A stretch of 64,000 bases of DNA from Streptomyces olivochromogenes (GTDB lineage: Bacteria > Actinomycetota > Actinomycetes > Streptomycetales > Streptomycetaceae): NCBI RefSeq assembly GCF_001514115.1, contig NZ_KQ948459.1, positions 1-64,000 on the forward strand, given 5' to 3'. Shown here in pieces: positions 35,351 through 43,614 of this stretch; the first letter of the stretch is position 1, and every line of letters starts with the position of its first letter. A program made the translations under genes and the position numbers. The notes under the pieces were generated by a model. It did no database searches, was not told the DNA's origin, and saw nothing but the letters and a program-made list of their open reading frames with translations.

Positions 35351-36328
35351 ATGTCCGGCAACACCATCACGCAGTCCACCGTCTCGCAGTCCACCACCTC
35401 GCAGTCCACCGCTTCGAGGCCCGCCACATCGTCGCTCGCACGCGCCGCGCGAGAACTGGAGCTCAAGCGCGGCGAGTTCGACCTCGCCCTGCATCTCGGA
35501 TGCATCCGCACCGTTCCCGACGAGGGAGGAGGCGGACGCCGCGTCCATCGTGCGGAGATCGAGCGGGTGCGCTCCGAGGACGGCTTCCCCGAGGCATTGC
35601 GGGAACGCGTCAAGGCCGTCGGCACCACGGAGGGCGCGGCGCTCATGGGCGTGACAGCCGCCAGGTTCACGCGCTTCGCGCGCCTGGGTCTGGTGGTGCC
35701 CGTGAAGTTCTACCTGAACCGGTACAGGGCTGTGGTCTGGCTGTACCTGGCCGAAGAACTGCGCCAGTTCGGGGCGGACGAGCAGAACGCCCCGCTGCTG
35801 AAGGGCCGAACCCCCGAGGGACTCCGCGACCAGCTGGAAGCCGGCCTGGACCTTCGCCCCCGCAACTGGCGGGGCCGGCACATGGGATTCCTGCTGCGGC
35901 AGACCGAGGACCCCTGGGCGCAGGCCGCGATCGTCGCCTCCCTGCTCGACCCCGTTCAGGTGGCCGAGATCGTCAGGGACCCGTACGAGCGCGCGTATCT
36001 GAACCGCTTCCGGCCCGAGCGGGCCGCCCACGGCGCCGCGCCGGACACTCCCGCCGCGCACCTCGTCTCGCGCATCATGACCGCCGAGGATCCCGACGAG
36101 ATCAGCTGGCTCCGTGCGGACCTGGGCCAAGCACTCGTCGAGGCCCGAGCGCTCCGCCCCGCGCCCCGCCCGACCCCGAAGGCCCCGCCGACGCCGGTCT
36201 CCCCCTTGAGCGAGGCGGCTCCGGCGGCCTCGCGACCGCGGGAAGCCGCCCTCGACGACCCGGCCCCGAGCGTGGAGCCCGTGCGGCCACGCAGGCTCCT
36301 CGGGTGGCTGCGCCGCAGAAACCCCTGA
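35351..36328 (+). CDS. DUF6397-type conserved actinomycete protein
   Basis: The 325-residue protein begins with a Ser/Thr/Gln-rich repeat (TQSTVSQSTTSQSTAS) followed by an ordered helical core (ELELKRGEFDLALHLGCIRTV, RVHRAEIERVRSEDGFPEALRERV) and a Pro/Ala-rich tail ending LLGWLRRRNP. The core resembles a small Streptomyces family called DUF6397; function unknown. No signal peptide is seen. ATG 35351 has GGGGGAG upstream. The family name is from memory. Confidence 0.65.
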   Translation: MSGNTITQSTVSQSTTSQSTASRPATSSLARAARELELKRGEFDLALHLGCIRTVPDEGGGGRRVHRAEIERVRSEDGFPEALRERVKAVGTTEGAALMGVTAARFTRFARLGLVVPVKFYLNRYRAVVWLYLAEELRQFGADEQNAPLLKGRTPEGLRDQLEAGLDLRPRNWRGRHMGFLLRQTEDPWAQAAIVASLLDPVQVAEIVRDPYERAYLNRFRPERAAHGAAPDTPAAHLVSRIMTAEDPDEISWLRADLGQALVEARALRPAPRPTPKAPPTPVSPLSEAAPAASRPREAALDDPAPSVEPVRPRRLLGWLRRRNP

Positions 36329-36344
36329 CCCTCTTCCTGCATCC

Positions 36345-37211
36345 TTACAGCGCCCGGAAAAGCCCCTCCTGGACGACCGAGACGAGCAGGCGTCCCTCCA
36401 GGTCGTAGATGCGCCCGCGGGCCAGCCCGCGACCGCCCGTCGCGATCGGCGACTCCTGGTCGTACAGGAACCACTCGTCCGCGCGGAACGGCCGGTGGAA
36501 CCACATCGCGTGGTCGAGCGAGGCCATGTCGAAGCCGCGCTGACCCCACAGCGGCTCCACCGGGATGCGGACGGCGTCCAGGAGGGTCATGTCGCTCGCG
36601 TAGGTGAGGGCGCAGGTGTGCACGAGCGGGTCGTCGCCCAGCGGCCCGACGGCACGCATCCACACCGCGCTGCGCGGCTCGGCGTCCTTTATCTCCTCCG
36701 GGGTCCAGCGCAGTCCGTCCACGTACCGGATGTCGAACGGCTGGCGGCGCGCCATGCGCTCCAGCGACTCGGGAAGCGCGCCCAGATGCTCGGTGATCTC
36801 CTGCGAGACCGTCGGCAGCGACTCCGGGTGCGGTATCTCGCGGGCCGGCGGCAACTGGTGCTCGAAGCTTCCATCCTCAGGTTTGTGAAAGGAGGCGGTC
36901 AGATTGAAGATCGTGCGACCCTGCTGCACGGCGGTGACCCGACGGGTGGTGAACGACCGCCCGTCCCTGACCCGTTCGACCTGGTACACGATCGGCACGC
37001 CCGGCCGACCAGGGCGCAGGAAGTATGCGTGCAGTGAGTGCACCGGCCGGTCGCCCTCGGCGGTGCGCCCGGCCGCCACCAGCGCCTGGCCGGCCACCTG
37101 GCCGCCGAAGACCCGCTGCAGTGATTCGTCCGGGCTGCGGCCACGGAAGATGTTGACCTCGATCTGCTCGAGGTCGAGCAGGTCGACGAGCCTCTCGGCT
37201 GGGTTCGTCAT
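36345..37211 (-). CDS. tesB: Acyl-CoA thioesterase II
   Basis: The 288-residue double-hotdog thioesterase hydrolyses medium- to long-chain acyl-CoA to free acid and CoA. It contains QRVFGGQVAGQALVAAGRT, VHSLHAYFLRPGR, SLDHAMWFHRPFRADEWFLYDQESP and the C-terminal GRGLARGRIYDLEGRLLVSVVQEG, all standard for TesB. ATG 37211. It lies 19 bases downstream of the Ski2-like helicase stop on the same strand and is probably in its operon. Confidence 0.92.
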   Translation of the reverse strand: MTNPAERLVDLLDLEQIEVNIFRGRSPDESLQRVFGGQVAGQALVAAGRTAEGDRPVHSLHAYFLRPGRPGVPIVYQVERVRDGRSFTTRRVTAVQQGRTIFNLTASFHKPEDGSFEHQLPPAREIPHPESLPTVSQEITEHLGALPESLERMARRQPFDIRYVDGLRWTPEEIKDAEPRSAVWMRAVGPLGDDPLVHTCALTYASDMTLLDAVRIPVEPLWGQRGFDMASLDHAMWFHRPFRADEWFLYDQESPIATGGRGLARGRIYDLEGRLLVSVVQEGLFRAL

Positions 37212-37230
37212 GTGTGGGATTCTCCTGTGC

Positions 37231-39744
37231 TCACAACTGGCCGACGTCGGTGACCTTGACGATGGCACGGCCCTCCGCGTCGGAGGCCACCAGGTCGACC
37301 TCCGCGCTGATGCCCCAGTCGTGATCGCCGTTCGGATCGGCGAAGGTCTGACGGACGCGCCACAGACCGTTCTGCGGCTCCTCCACGATCGACAGCAGCT
37401 TGGGGCCACGGGCGTCGGGGCCCGTGCCGAGGTCCTCGTACTCGTCCCAGTACTTGTCCATCGCCTCGCCCCAGGCGTCGGCGTCCCAGCCGGATTCGCC
37501 GTCCATCTCGCCGAGTTCGTCGACGTTGTCGAGTGCGGCGAGTTCGACACGGCGGAACATCGCGTTGCGGACGAGGACACGGAAGGCGCGCGCGTTCGAC
37601 GTGACCGGCTTGACCTGGTCGGCCCTCTCCTGGGCCTCCTCGGCCGTCATCTCCTCGGGGTTGGCGAGCTGCTCCCACTCGTCGAGGAGGCTCGAGTCGA
37701 CCTGGCGCACCAGCTCGCCCAGCCAGGCGATCAGATCCTCCAGGTCCTCGGACTTGAGGTCGTCCGGGACGGTGTGTTCAAGAGCCTTGTAGGCACTCGC
37801 GAGGTAGCGCAGGACAATGCCCTCAGTACGGGCGAGCTCGTAGTGGGAGACGAACTCCGTGAAGGACATGGCCCGTTCGTACATGTCACGGATGACGGAC
37901 TTCGGCGACAACGGATGGTCGCCGACCCACGGGTGGCTCTTGCGGTAGGTGTTGTAGGCGTGGAAGAGCAGCTCCTCCAGCGGCTTGGGGTACGACACGT
38001 CCTGGAGCCGCTCCATGCGCTCCTCGTACTCGACGCCGTCCGCCTTCATCGCCGCCACGGCCTCGCCGCGCGCCTTGTTCTGCTGGGCCGCGAGGATCTG
38101 CCGCGGGTCGTCCAGGGTGGACTCCACGACGGACACCATGTCGAGGGCGTAGGAGGGGGACTCGGGGTCCAGCAGCTCGAACGCGGCGAGCGCGAAGGTC
38201 GACAGCGGCTGGTTGAGCGCGAAGTCCTGTTGCAGATCCACGGTGAGGCGCACGATGCGACCCGTGGCGTCCGGCTCGTCGAGCTTCTCGACGATGCCGC
38301 CGTCGAGGAGCGAGCGGTAGATCGCGATCGCCCGCCGGATGTGCCGCAGCTGCTGCTTGCGCGGCTCGTGGTTGTCCTCCAGCAGATGCCGCATCGCCTC
38401 GAAGGCGTTCCCGGGCCGGGCGATCACCGCCAGGAGCATGGTGTGGGTGACTCGGAAGCGGGAGGTGAGCGGCTCGGGATCGGAGCCGATGAGCTTCTCG
38501 AAAGTGTTGTCCGTCCAGCCGACGAAGCCCTCGGGAGCCTTCTTGCGGACCACCTTGCGGCGCTTCTTCGGGTCGTCGCCCGCCTTGGCGAGCGCCTTCT
38601 CGTTCTCGATGACGTGCTCGGGCGCCTGCGCCACGACGAAGCCCGCCGTGTCGAATCCGGCGCGCCCGGCGCGGCCGGCGATCTGGTGGAACTCACGGGC
38701 ACGGAGCGTGCGCACCCGGTTGCCGTCGTACTTCGTCAGCGCGGTGAACAGCACGGTGCGGATCGGGACGTTGACGCCGACACCGAGGGTGTCCGTGCCA
38801 CAGATGACCTTCAGCAGACCGGCCTGGGCCAGTTTCTCCACCAGCCGCCGGTACTTGGGCAGCATGCCCGCGTGGTGCACGCCGATGCCGTGGCGTACGT
38901 ACCGGGAGAGGTTGCGGCCGAACTTGGTGGTGAAGCGGAAATTGCCGATCAGCTCGGCGATCTGGTCCTTCTCCTCGCGCGTGCACATGTTGATGCTCAT
39001 GAGCGCCTGCGCCCGCTCCACGGCCTGCGCCTGAGTGAAGTGGACGATGTAGACCGGAGCCTGCTTGGTCGCGAGCAGCTCGGTGAGCGTCTCCGTCAGC
39101 GGGGTCAGCACGTATTCGTAGGAGAGCGGCACGGGCCGGGTCGCCGAGCGGACCACCGACGTGGGCCGTCCGGTGCGCCGGGTGAGGTCCTTCTCGAACA
39201 TCGAGACGTCGCCGAGCGTCGCCGACATCAGGATGAACTGCGCCTGCGGCAGTTCCAGGATCGGGATCTGCCACGCCCAGCCGCGGTCGGCCTCGGCGTA
39301 GAAGTGGAACTCGTCCATGACGACCTGGCCGACGTCGGCGTGCTTGCCGTCCCGCAGCGCGATGGACGCCAGCACCTCGGCGGTGCAGCAGATGATGGGG
39401 GCGTCGGAGTTCACGGAGGCGTCGCCGGTCAGCATGCCGACGTTCTCGGTGCCGAAGATCTTGCACAGCTCGAAGAACTTCTCCGAGACCAGTGCCTTGA
39501 TCGGCGCCGTGTAGAAGGTGACCTCGTCGCGGGCGAGCGCAGCGAAGTGGGCCCCCGCGGCGATCATGCTCTTGCCCGAGCCGGTGGGCGTCGAGACGAT
39601 CACGTTCGCACCCGAGACCACCTCGATCAGCGCCTCCTCCTGGTGGGGGTAGAGCGTGAGACCGCGTTCCCCGGCCCACGACTCGAAGGCTTCGTAGAGG
39701 GCGTCGGGATCTGGGGTCTGCGGCAGCTGATCGATGAGGGTCAC
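37231..39744 (-). CDS. Ski2-like DEAD/DEAH-box helicase
   Basis: The 837-residue superfamily 2 helicase has motif I STPTGSGKSMIA, motif Ia TAPIKALVSEKF, motif II VVMDEFHFYAE (DEFH), motif III LMSATLGD and motif VI QIAGRAGRAGFDTAG. The long C-terminal region is like the actinomycete Ski2/HelY group, thought to act on RNA. GTG 39744 with GGGGG upstream is chosen; a further 70-residue upstream extension has no family match. It may form an operon with tesB. The next gene upstream is divergent. Confidence 0.9.
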   Translation of the reverse strand: MTLIDQLPQTPDPDALYEAFESWAGERGLTLYPHQEEALIEVVSGANVIVSTPTGSGKSMIAAGAHFAALARDEVTFYTAPIKALVSEKFFELCKIFGTENVGMLTGDASVNSDAPIICCTAEVLASIALRDGKHADVGQVVMDEFHFYAEADRGWAWQIPILELPQAQFILMSATLGDVSMFEKDLTRRTGRPTSVVRSATRPVPLSYEYVLTPLTETLTELLATKQAPVYIVHFTQAQAVERAQALMSINMCTREEKDQIAELIGNFRFTTKFGRNLSRYVRHGIGVHHAGMLPKYRRLVEKLAQAGLLKVICGTDTLGVGVNVPIRTVLFTALTKYDGNRVRTLRAREFHQIAGRAGRAGFDTAGFVVAQAPEHVIENEKALAKAGDDPKKRRKVVRKKAPEGFVGWTDNTFEKLIGSDPEPLTSRFRVTHTMLLAVIARPGNAFEAMRHLLEDNHEPRKQQLRHIRRAIAIYRSLLDGGIVEKLDEPDATGRIVRLTVDLQQDFALNQPLSTFALAAFELLDPESPSYALDMVSVVESTLDDPRQILAAQQNKARGEAVAAMKADGVEYEERMERLQDVSYPKPLEELLFHAYNTYRKSHPWVGDHPLSPKSVIRDMYERAMSFTEFVSHYELARTEGIVLRYLASAYKALEHTVPDDLKSEDLEDLIAWLGELVRQVDSSLLDEWEQLANPEEMTAEEAQERADQVKPVTSNARAFRVLVRNAMFRRVELAALDNVDELGEMDGESGWDADAWGEAMDKYWDEYEDLGTGPDARGPKLLSIVEEPQNGLWRVRQTFADPNGDHDWGISAEVDLVASDAEGRAIVKVTDVGQL

Positions 39745-39889
39745 GCCCCCATCTTGCCTGTCGACCCGCTCGATGGGGGAATCGGATGCTCGTCCGAAGA
39801 TCACGACCGTTACGCTGTGGCGCCGACGAAGCGTCAGCGTATGCGGGCAACTGGACAGCGGCTCAGGAAGAATGGGGCGGGGAACGGCC

Positions 39890-40684
39890 ATGATGGGACC
39901 AGCACACTCACTCTCGGGAGCCGCGGCCTGGCTCGGCGTCGGAGCGGCAGCGGCCGCCACCGGTCACACGATGCCCTGGCCGGTTCTCCTCGTCGGCGCC
40001 CTGATCTGCGCGGGAGCCGCTCTCGCCCCCGACCTGGACCACAAGGCGGCGACGATCTCGCGGGCCTTCGGGCCCGTCTCACGGACTCTGTGCGAGATCG
40101 TCGACAAGCTCTCGTACGCCGTCTACAAGTCGACGCGCAAGCCGGGCGACCCACGGCGCAACGGCGGCCATCGCACGCTGACGCACACCTGGCTGTGGGC
40201 GGTGATGATCGGCGCGGGCACCGCGGTCCTCGCGATCACGGGTGGCCGCTGGGCGGTTCTGGCCATCCTCTTCGTGCACATGGTGCTCGCGATCGAGGGA
40301 CTGCTGTGGCGGGCTGCCCGCGGCTCCAGCAGCGACGTCCTGGTCTGGCTGCTGGCGGCGACCAGTGCCTGGATCCTCGCCGGAGTCCTGGACAAGCCGG
40401 GCAATGGTTCGGACTGGCTGTTCACCGCACCAGGCCAGGAGTACCTGTGGCTCGGCCTGCCGATCGTCCTGGGCGCCCTTGTGCACGACATAGGCGACGC
40501 GCTCACGGTGTCCGGCTGCCCGGTCCTGTGGCCCATCCCGATCGGCCGCAAGCGCTGGTACCCGATCGGCCCGCCCAAGGCGATGCGCTTCCGGGCCGGC
40601 AGCTGGGTCGAGCTCAAGGTGCTCATGCCGGTCTTCATGCTGCTCGGCGGAGTGGGCTGCGCGGCGGCGCTCAACGTCATCTGA
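39890..40684 (+). CDS. Metal-dependent hydrolase-like membrane protein (DUF457/YdjM)
   Basis: The 264-residue protein has about six membrane helices. It has MMGPAHSLSGAAAWLG at the N-terminus, GAALAPDLDHKAATIS (metal-binding DLDH) and RNGGHRTLTHTWLWA, then LVHDIGDALTVSGCPVLWPI, all typical of the DUF457/YdjM family. The family is annotated as a metal-dependent hydrolase with unclear function in membrane or LPS metabolism. ATG 39890 has GGGGAACGG upstream. It is divergent from the helicase gene. Confidence 0.88.
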   Translation: MMGPAHSLSGAAAWLGVGAAAAATGHTMPWPVLLVGALICAGAALAPDLDHKAATISRAFGPVSRTLCEIVDKLSYAVYKSTRKPGDPRRNGGHRTLTHTWLWAVMIGAGTAVLAITGGRWAVLAILFVHMVLAIEGLLWRAARGSSSDVLVWLLAATSAWILAGVLDKPGNGSDWLFTAPGQEYLWLGLPIVLGALVHDIGDALTVSGCPVLWPIPIGRKRWYPIGPPKAMRFRAGSWVELKVLMPVFMLLGGVGCAAALNVI

Positions 40685-40785
40685 GCGAGCGCGTCAGCTC
40701 CGCACGCGGGCGAGGACGGAGTGCCGGCCCCGCACGCCTACGGAGGAGTGTCGGCTCCTCGCGCCCGAGCGCGGGGGGCAACCCC

Positions 40786-41061
40786 TCACGCCGTCCCGTC
40801 CTTGCCCGCTCCCTGCCCCGCACCGCCGTACCGCTTCTCGAACTGTGCGATCCGGCCCTCCGAGTCCACGGTCCGGGCCTTGCCCGTGTAGAAGGGGTGG
40901 CTCTCCGAGGAGATCTCGACGTCGACGACCGGGTAGGTCTCACCGTCGTCCCACTCGATGGTCCGGTCGCTCGTCGCGGTGGACCGGGTGAGGAACGCGT
41001 ACCCGGCGGCGCGGTCGCGGAAGACGACGGAGTGGTAGTCGGGGTGCTTGTCCTGCTGCAT
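40786..41061 (-). CDS. rpmE2: Ribosomal protein L31 type B (zinc-independent)
   Basis: The 91-residue L31 paralogue begins MQQDKHPDYHSVVFRDRAAG. It has no CxxC zinc site, unlike the housekeeping L31, so it is the type B form that replaces L31 when zinc is low. In many bacteria it is under Zur repression, but I see no Zur-type palindrome in the 33 bases before it. The ATG has AAGGAG upstream. It follows the DUF5709 gene on the same strand and may be cotranscribed. Confidence 0.93.
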   Translation of the reverse strand: MQQDKHPDYHSVVFRDRAAGYAFLTRSTATSDRTIEWDDGETYPVVDVEISSESHPFYTGKARTVDSEGRIAQFEKRYGGAGQGAGKDGTA

Positions 41062-41094
41062 GGGTGCTCCTTGGGGGAGAGGGGCGGGGGCCGG

Positions 41095-41565
41095 TCAGCC
41101 GGACGCGGTGTCCTCGTCGACGATGTGCATCGCGGCCTCCTCGGCCGAGGCCGCGGCCCCGTCGATGCCGACGTCGGTGGCGATCAAACCGCTCTCGTCG
41201 TCCTCGTGCGCTCCTTCATTGGGGGCGACGAGACGACCGGAGCGGCTGGCGCCCACTTCGTTGTCCCAGGCTTCGCCGTCGGTGCCCTGGCAGTCGCCGA
41301 TGCCGTCCCCGTCCGGCTCGGCGACGTCGGGCATCTCTTCCGCGAGGCGCTGGTCCAGGCTCTCGCCCTGTCGGCGCTCCGCGGCGGTCACCCCGGAGTG
41401 CTCCACCGCCCACGGCCGCTCCGGCGGGGACCAGCCCCGGTCGAGCGGGTCACCGACGCCGTCGGAGAGCAGGGTGTCCTCGGAGTCGAGCAGCCCCGCG
41501 TCGTCCTGTACCTCGGATCCGTCGGGCTGGTAGACATCGTCTCCCCATCCGTCGACGCTGTTCAC
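41095..41565 (-). CDS. DUF5709 conserved actinomycete protein
   Basis: The 156-residue acidic protein starts at GTG 41565 with a strong GGAGG seven bases upstream. It contains SVDGWGDDVYQPDGSE, DPLDRGWSPPERPWAVE and later RLVAPNEGAHEDDESGLIATDVGIDG, the pattern of DUF5709. No membrane segment is present. Its function is unknown. The next gene downstream, 33 bases away, is L31 type B, so they may be transcribed together. Bases 41566-41832 contain no gene I can support. Confidence 0.8.
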   Translation of the reverse strand: MNSVDGWGDDVYQPDGSEVQDDAGLLDSEDTLLSDGVGDPLDRGWSPPERPWAVEHSGVTAAERRQGESLDQRLAEEMPDVAEPDGDGIGDCQGTDGEAWDNEVGASRSGRLVAPNEGAHEDDESGLIATDVGIDGAAASAEEAAMHIVDEDTASG

Positions 41566-41832
41566 GGGTACCTCCAGGTGATGCGGGCGAGCCCGATCCC
41601 ACCGCGCTCGACGGCGGGCGCGCGGGCCACTCGACACAGGCTTCGCCCTTCGCGAACCGGGTGGTTCCCGGGCGTTCCCCGAGCCGGTGCCGATATCCAG
41701 CCTTCCACTCCGGTTCGGCACTGCGCAACGCCACACGGTCCGAGGCGGTACGGGCCCGCCCGCGGAGGCAGGTCCCGGGCGCCGGTGCGACCGCTGCCGC
41801 ACACGAGCGCGGACCGCACCGGCAGGGCGCCC

Positions 41833-43614
41833 TCACCCGTGCCAGGACCTCCACAGCGCCGCGTAGGCGCCGTCCGCCGCGACCAGCTCGTCGTGACTGC
41901 CCAGCTCACTGATCCGGCCGTTCTCCACGACGGCGATGACGTCCGCGTCGTGGGCGGTGTGCAGCCGGTGGGCGATGGCTACCACGGTGCGTCCGTCGAG
42001 GACACGGGCCAGCGAGCGTTCCAGGTGACGGGCCGCGCGCGGGTCGAGCAGCGAGGTCGCTTCGTCCAGGACCAGGGTGTGCGGATCGGCGAGGACCAGC
42101 CGGGCCAGGGCGATCTGCTGGGCCTGGGCCGGGGTGAGCGCGAGCCCGCCCGAGCCGACCTCGGTGTCCAGACCGTCGTCCAGCGCCCGTGCCCAACCCT
42201 CCGCGTCGACCGCCCCGAGCGCCGCCCACAGCTCGGCGTCAACCGCTCCCGTCCTCGCGAGCAGCAGGTTGTCGCGCAGGGAGCCCACGAAGACGTGGTG
42301 CTCCTGGTTGACCAGGGCCACGTGGGAGCGGACCGCCTCGGCGGGCATCCGGGACAGTTCGGCACCGCCGAGCGTGACGCGGCCGTCCCGGGGCGCGTAG
42401 ATCCCGGCCAGCAGCCTGCCCAGCGTGGACTTGCCCGCGCCGGACGGTCCGACCAGCGCGAGCCGGGTGCCCGGGGCGACCTCCAGGGAGACCTCGCGCA
42501 ACACGTCCACCCCGGCCCGGTAGCCGAAGCGCACCTCGTCCGCGCGCACGTCCCGCCCGTCCGGGATCGTCTCCGGGTCGCCGGCGTCCGGCTCGATGTC
42601 CCGGACGCCGACCAGCCGGCCCAGCGACACCTGGGCGACCTGCAGCTCGTCGTACCAGCGCAGGATCAGGCCCACCGGATCGACGAGCATCTGCGCGATG
42701 AGCGCGCCCGTCGTCAGCTGCCCCACACCGATCCAGCCCTGAAGGACGAAGACCCCGCCGATCATCAGGACCGAGCAGAGGATCACCACGTGCGTCACAC
42801 CGATGACCGGGAAGAGCACCGTGCGCAGGTAGAGCGTGTAGCGCTCCCAGGCCGTCCACTCCTTGATCCGGCGCTCCGACAGCTCGATGCGGCGCTCGCC
42901 CAGGCGGTGCGCCTCGACGGTGTGACCCGCGTCCACGGTCTCGGCGAGGGCGGCGGCGACGGCGGCGTAACCGGCGGCCTCGGAGCGGTAGGCGGACGGT
43001 GCGCGCTTGAAGTACCAGCGGCAGCCGATGAGCAGGATGGGCACGGCGACCAGTACGGCGGGGGCGAGCGGCGGCGCGGTCACGGCGAGTCCGCCGAGCA
43101 GCAGGGCCACCCACACCACGCCGATGGCGAGCTGCGGTACGGCTTCGCGCATCGCGTTGGCGAGCCGGTCGATGTCCGTGGTGATGCGGGACAGCAGGTC
43201 GCCCGTGCCGGCCCGCTCGAGGACGCCGGGCGGCAGCCCGACCGACCGTACGAGGAAGTCCTCGCGCAGATCGGCCAGCATCCGCTCGCCGAGCACGGCC
43301 CCGCGCAGCCGCACCTCGCGTACGAACACGGCCTGCACGACGAGTGCGACGGCGAACAGCGCGGCGGTGCGCTCCAGGTGGAGCTCCCGCGCGTGGTCCG
43401 AGACCCGCTCGACGATCGAGCCCAACAGGTAGGGGCCGGCCATCGACGCCACCACGGCCACCGTGTTGGCGGCGATGAGCAGCAGGAAGGCCCGACGGTG
43501 CCGCCGGAAGAGTTCGATCACGTAGGCGCGTACGGTCGCGGGGGCACCGACGGGCAGGGTGTGCGCCGTCGTCGGGGCCGCCGGGTCGTAGGCCGGTGGG
43601 GCCAGGCCGATCAT
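41833..43614 (-). CDS. ABC exporter, TMD-NBD half (catalytic Walker A)
   Basis: The 593-residue half-transporter has six predicted helices, then a nucleotide-binding domain. It carries a normal Walker A (ALVGPSGAGKSTLGRLL) and Walker B with catalytic glutamate (LVLDEATSLLD), but its signature is degenerate (ALTPAQAQQIALARL in place of LSGGQ). The partner at 43611 has the opposite pattern, which fits a heterodimer with one active and one inactive ATP site. Start ATG 43614 overlaps the partner stop by ATGA. Substrate unknown; export of a lipid, peptide or drug is likely. Confidence 0.92.
   Translation of the reverse strand: MIGLAPPAYDPAAPTTAHTLPVGAPATVRAYVIELFRRHRRAFLLLIAANTVAVVASMAGPYLLGSIVERVSDHARELHLERTAALFAVALVVQAVFVREVRLRGAVLGERMLADLREDFLVRSVGLPPGVLERAGTGDLLSRITTDIDRLANAMREAVPQLAIGVVWVALLLGGLAVTAPPLAPAVLVAVPILLIGCRWYFKRAPSAYRSEAAGYAAVAAALAETVDAGHTVEAHRLGERRIELSERRIKEWTAWERYTLYLRTVLFPVIGVTHVVILCSVLMIGGVFVLQGWIGVGQLTTGALIAQMLVDPVGLILRWYDELQVAQVSLGRLVGVRDIEPDAGDPETIPDGRDVRADEVRFGYRAGVDVLREVSLEVAPGTRLALVGPSGAGKSTLGRLLAGIYAPRDGRVTLGGAELSRMPAEAVRSHVALVNQEHHVFVGSLRDNLLLARTGAVDAELWAALGAVDAEGWARALDDGLDTEVGSGGLALTPAQAQQIALARLVLADPHTLVLDEATSLLDPRAARHLERSLARVLDGRTVVAIAHRLHTAHDADVIAVVENGRISELGSHDELVAADGAYAALWRSWHG

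Noticed and set aside
40786..41061. Zur operator before the zinc-independent L31 gene
   Set aside because: The family is often Zur-controlled, but no matching palindrome is visible in the 33-base spacer.
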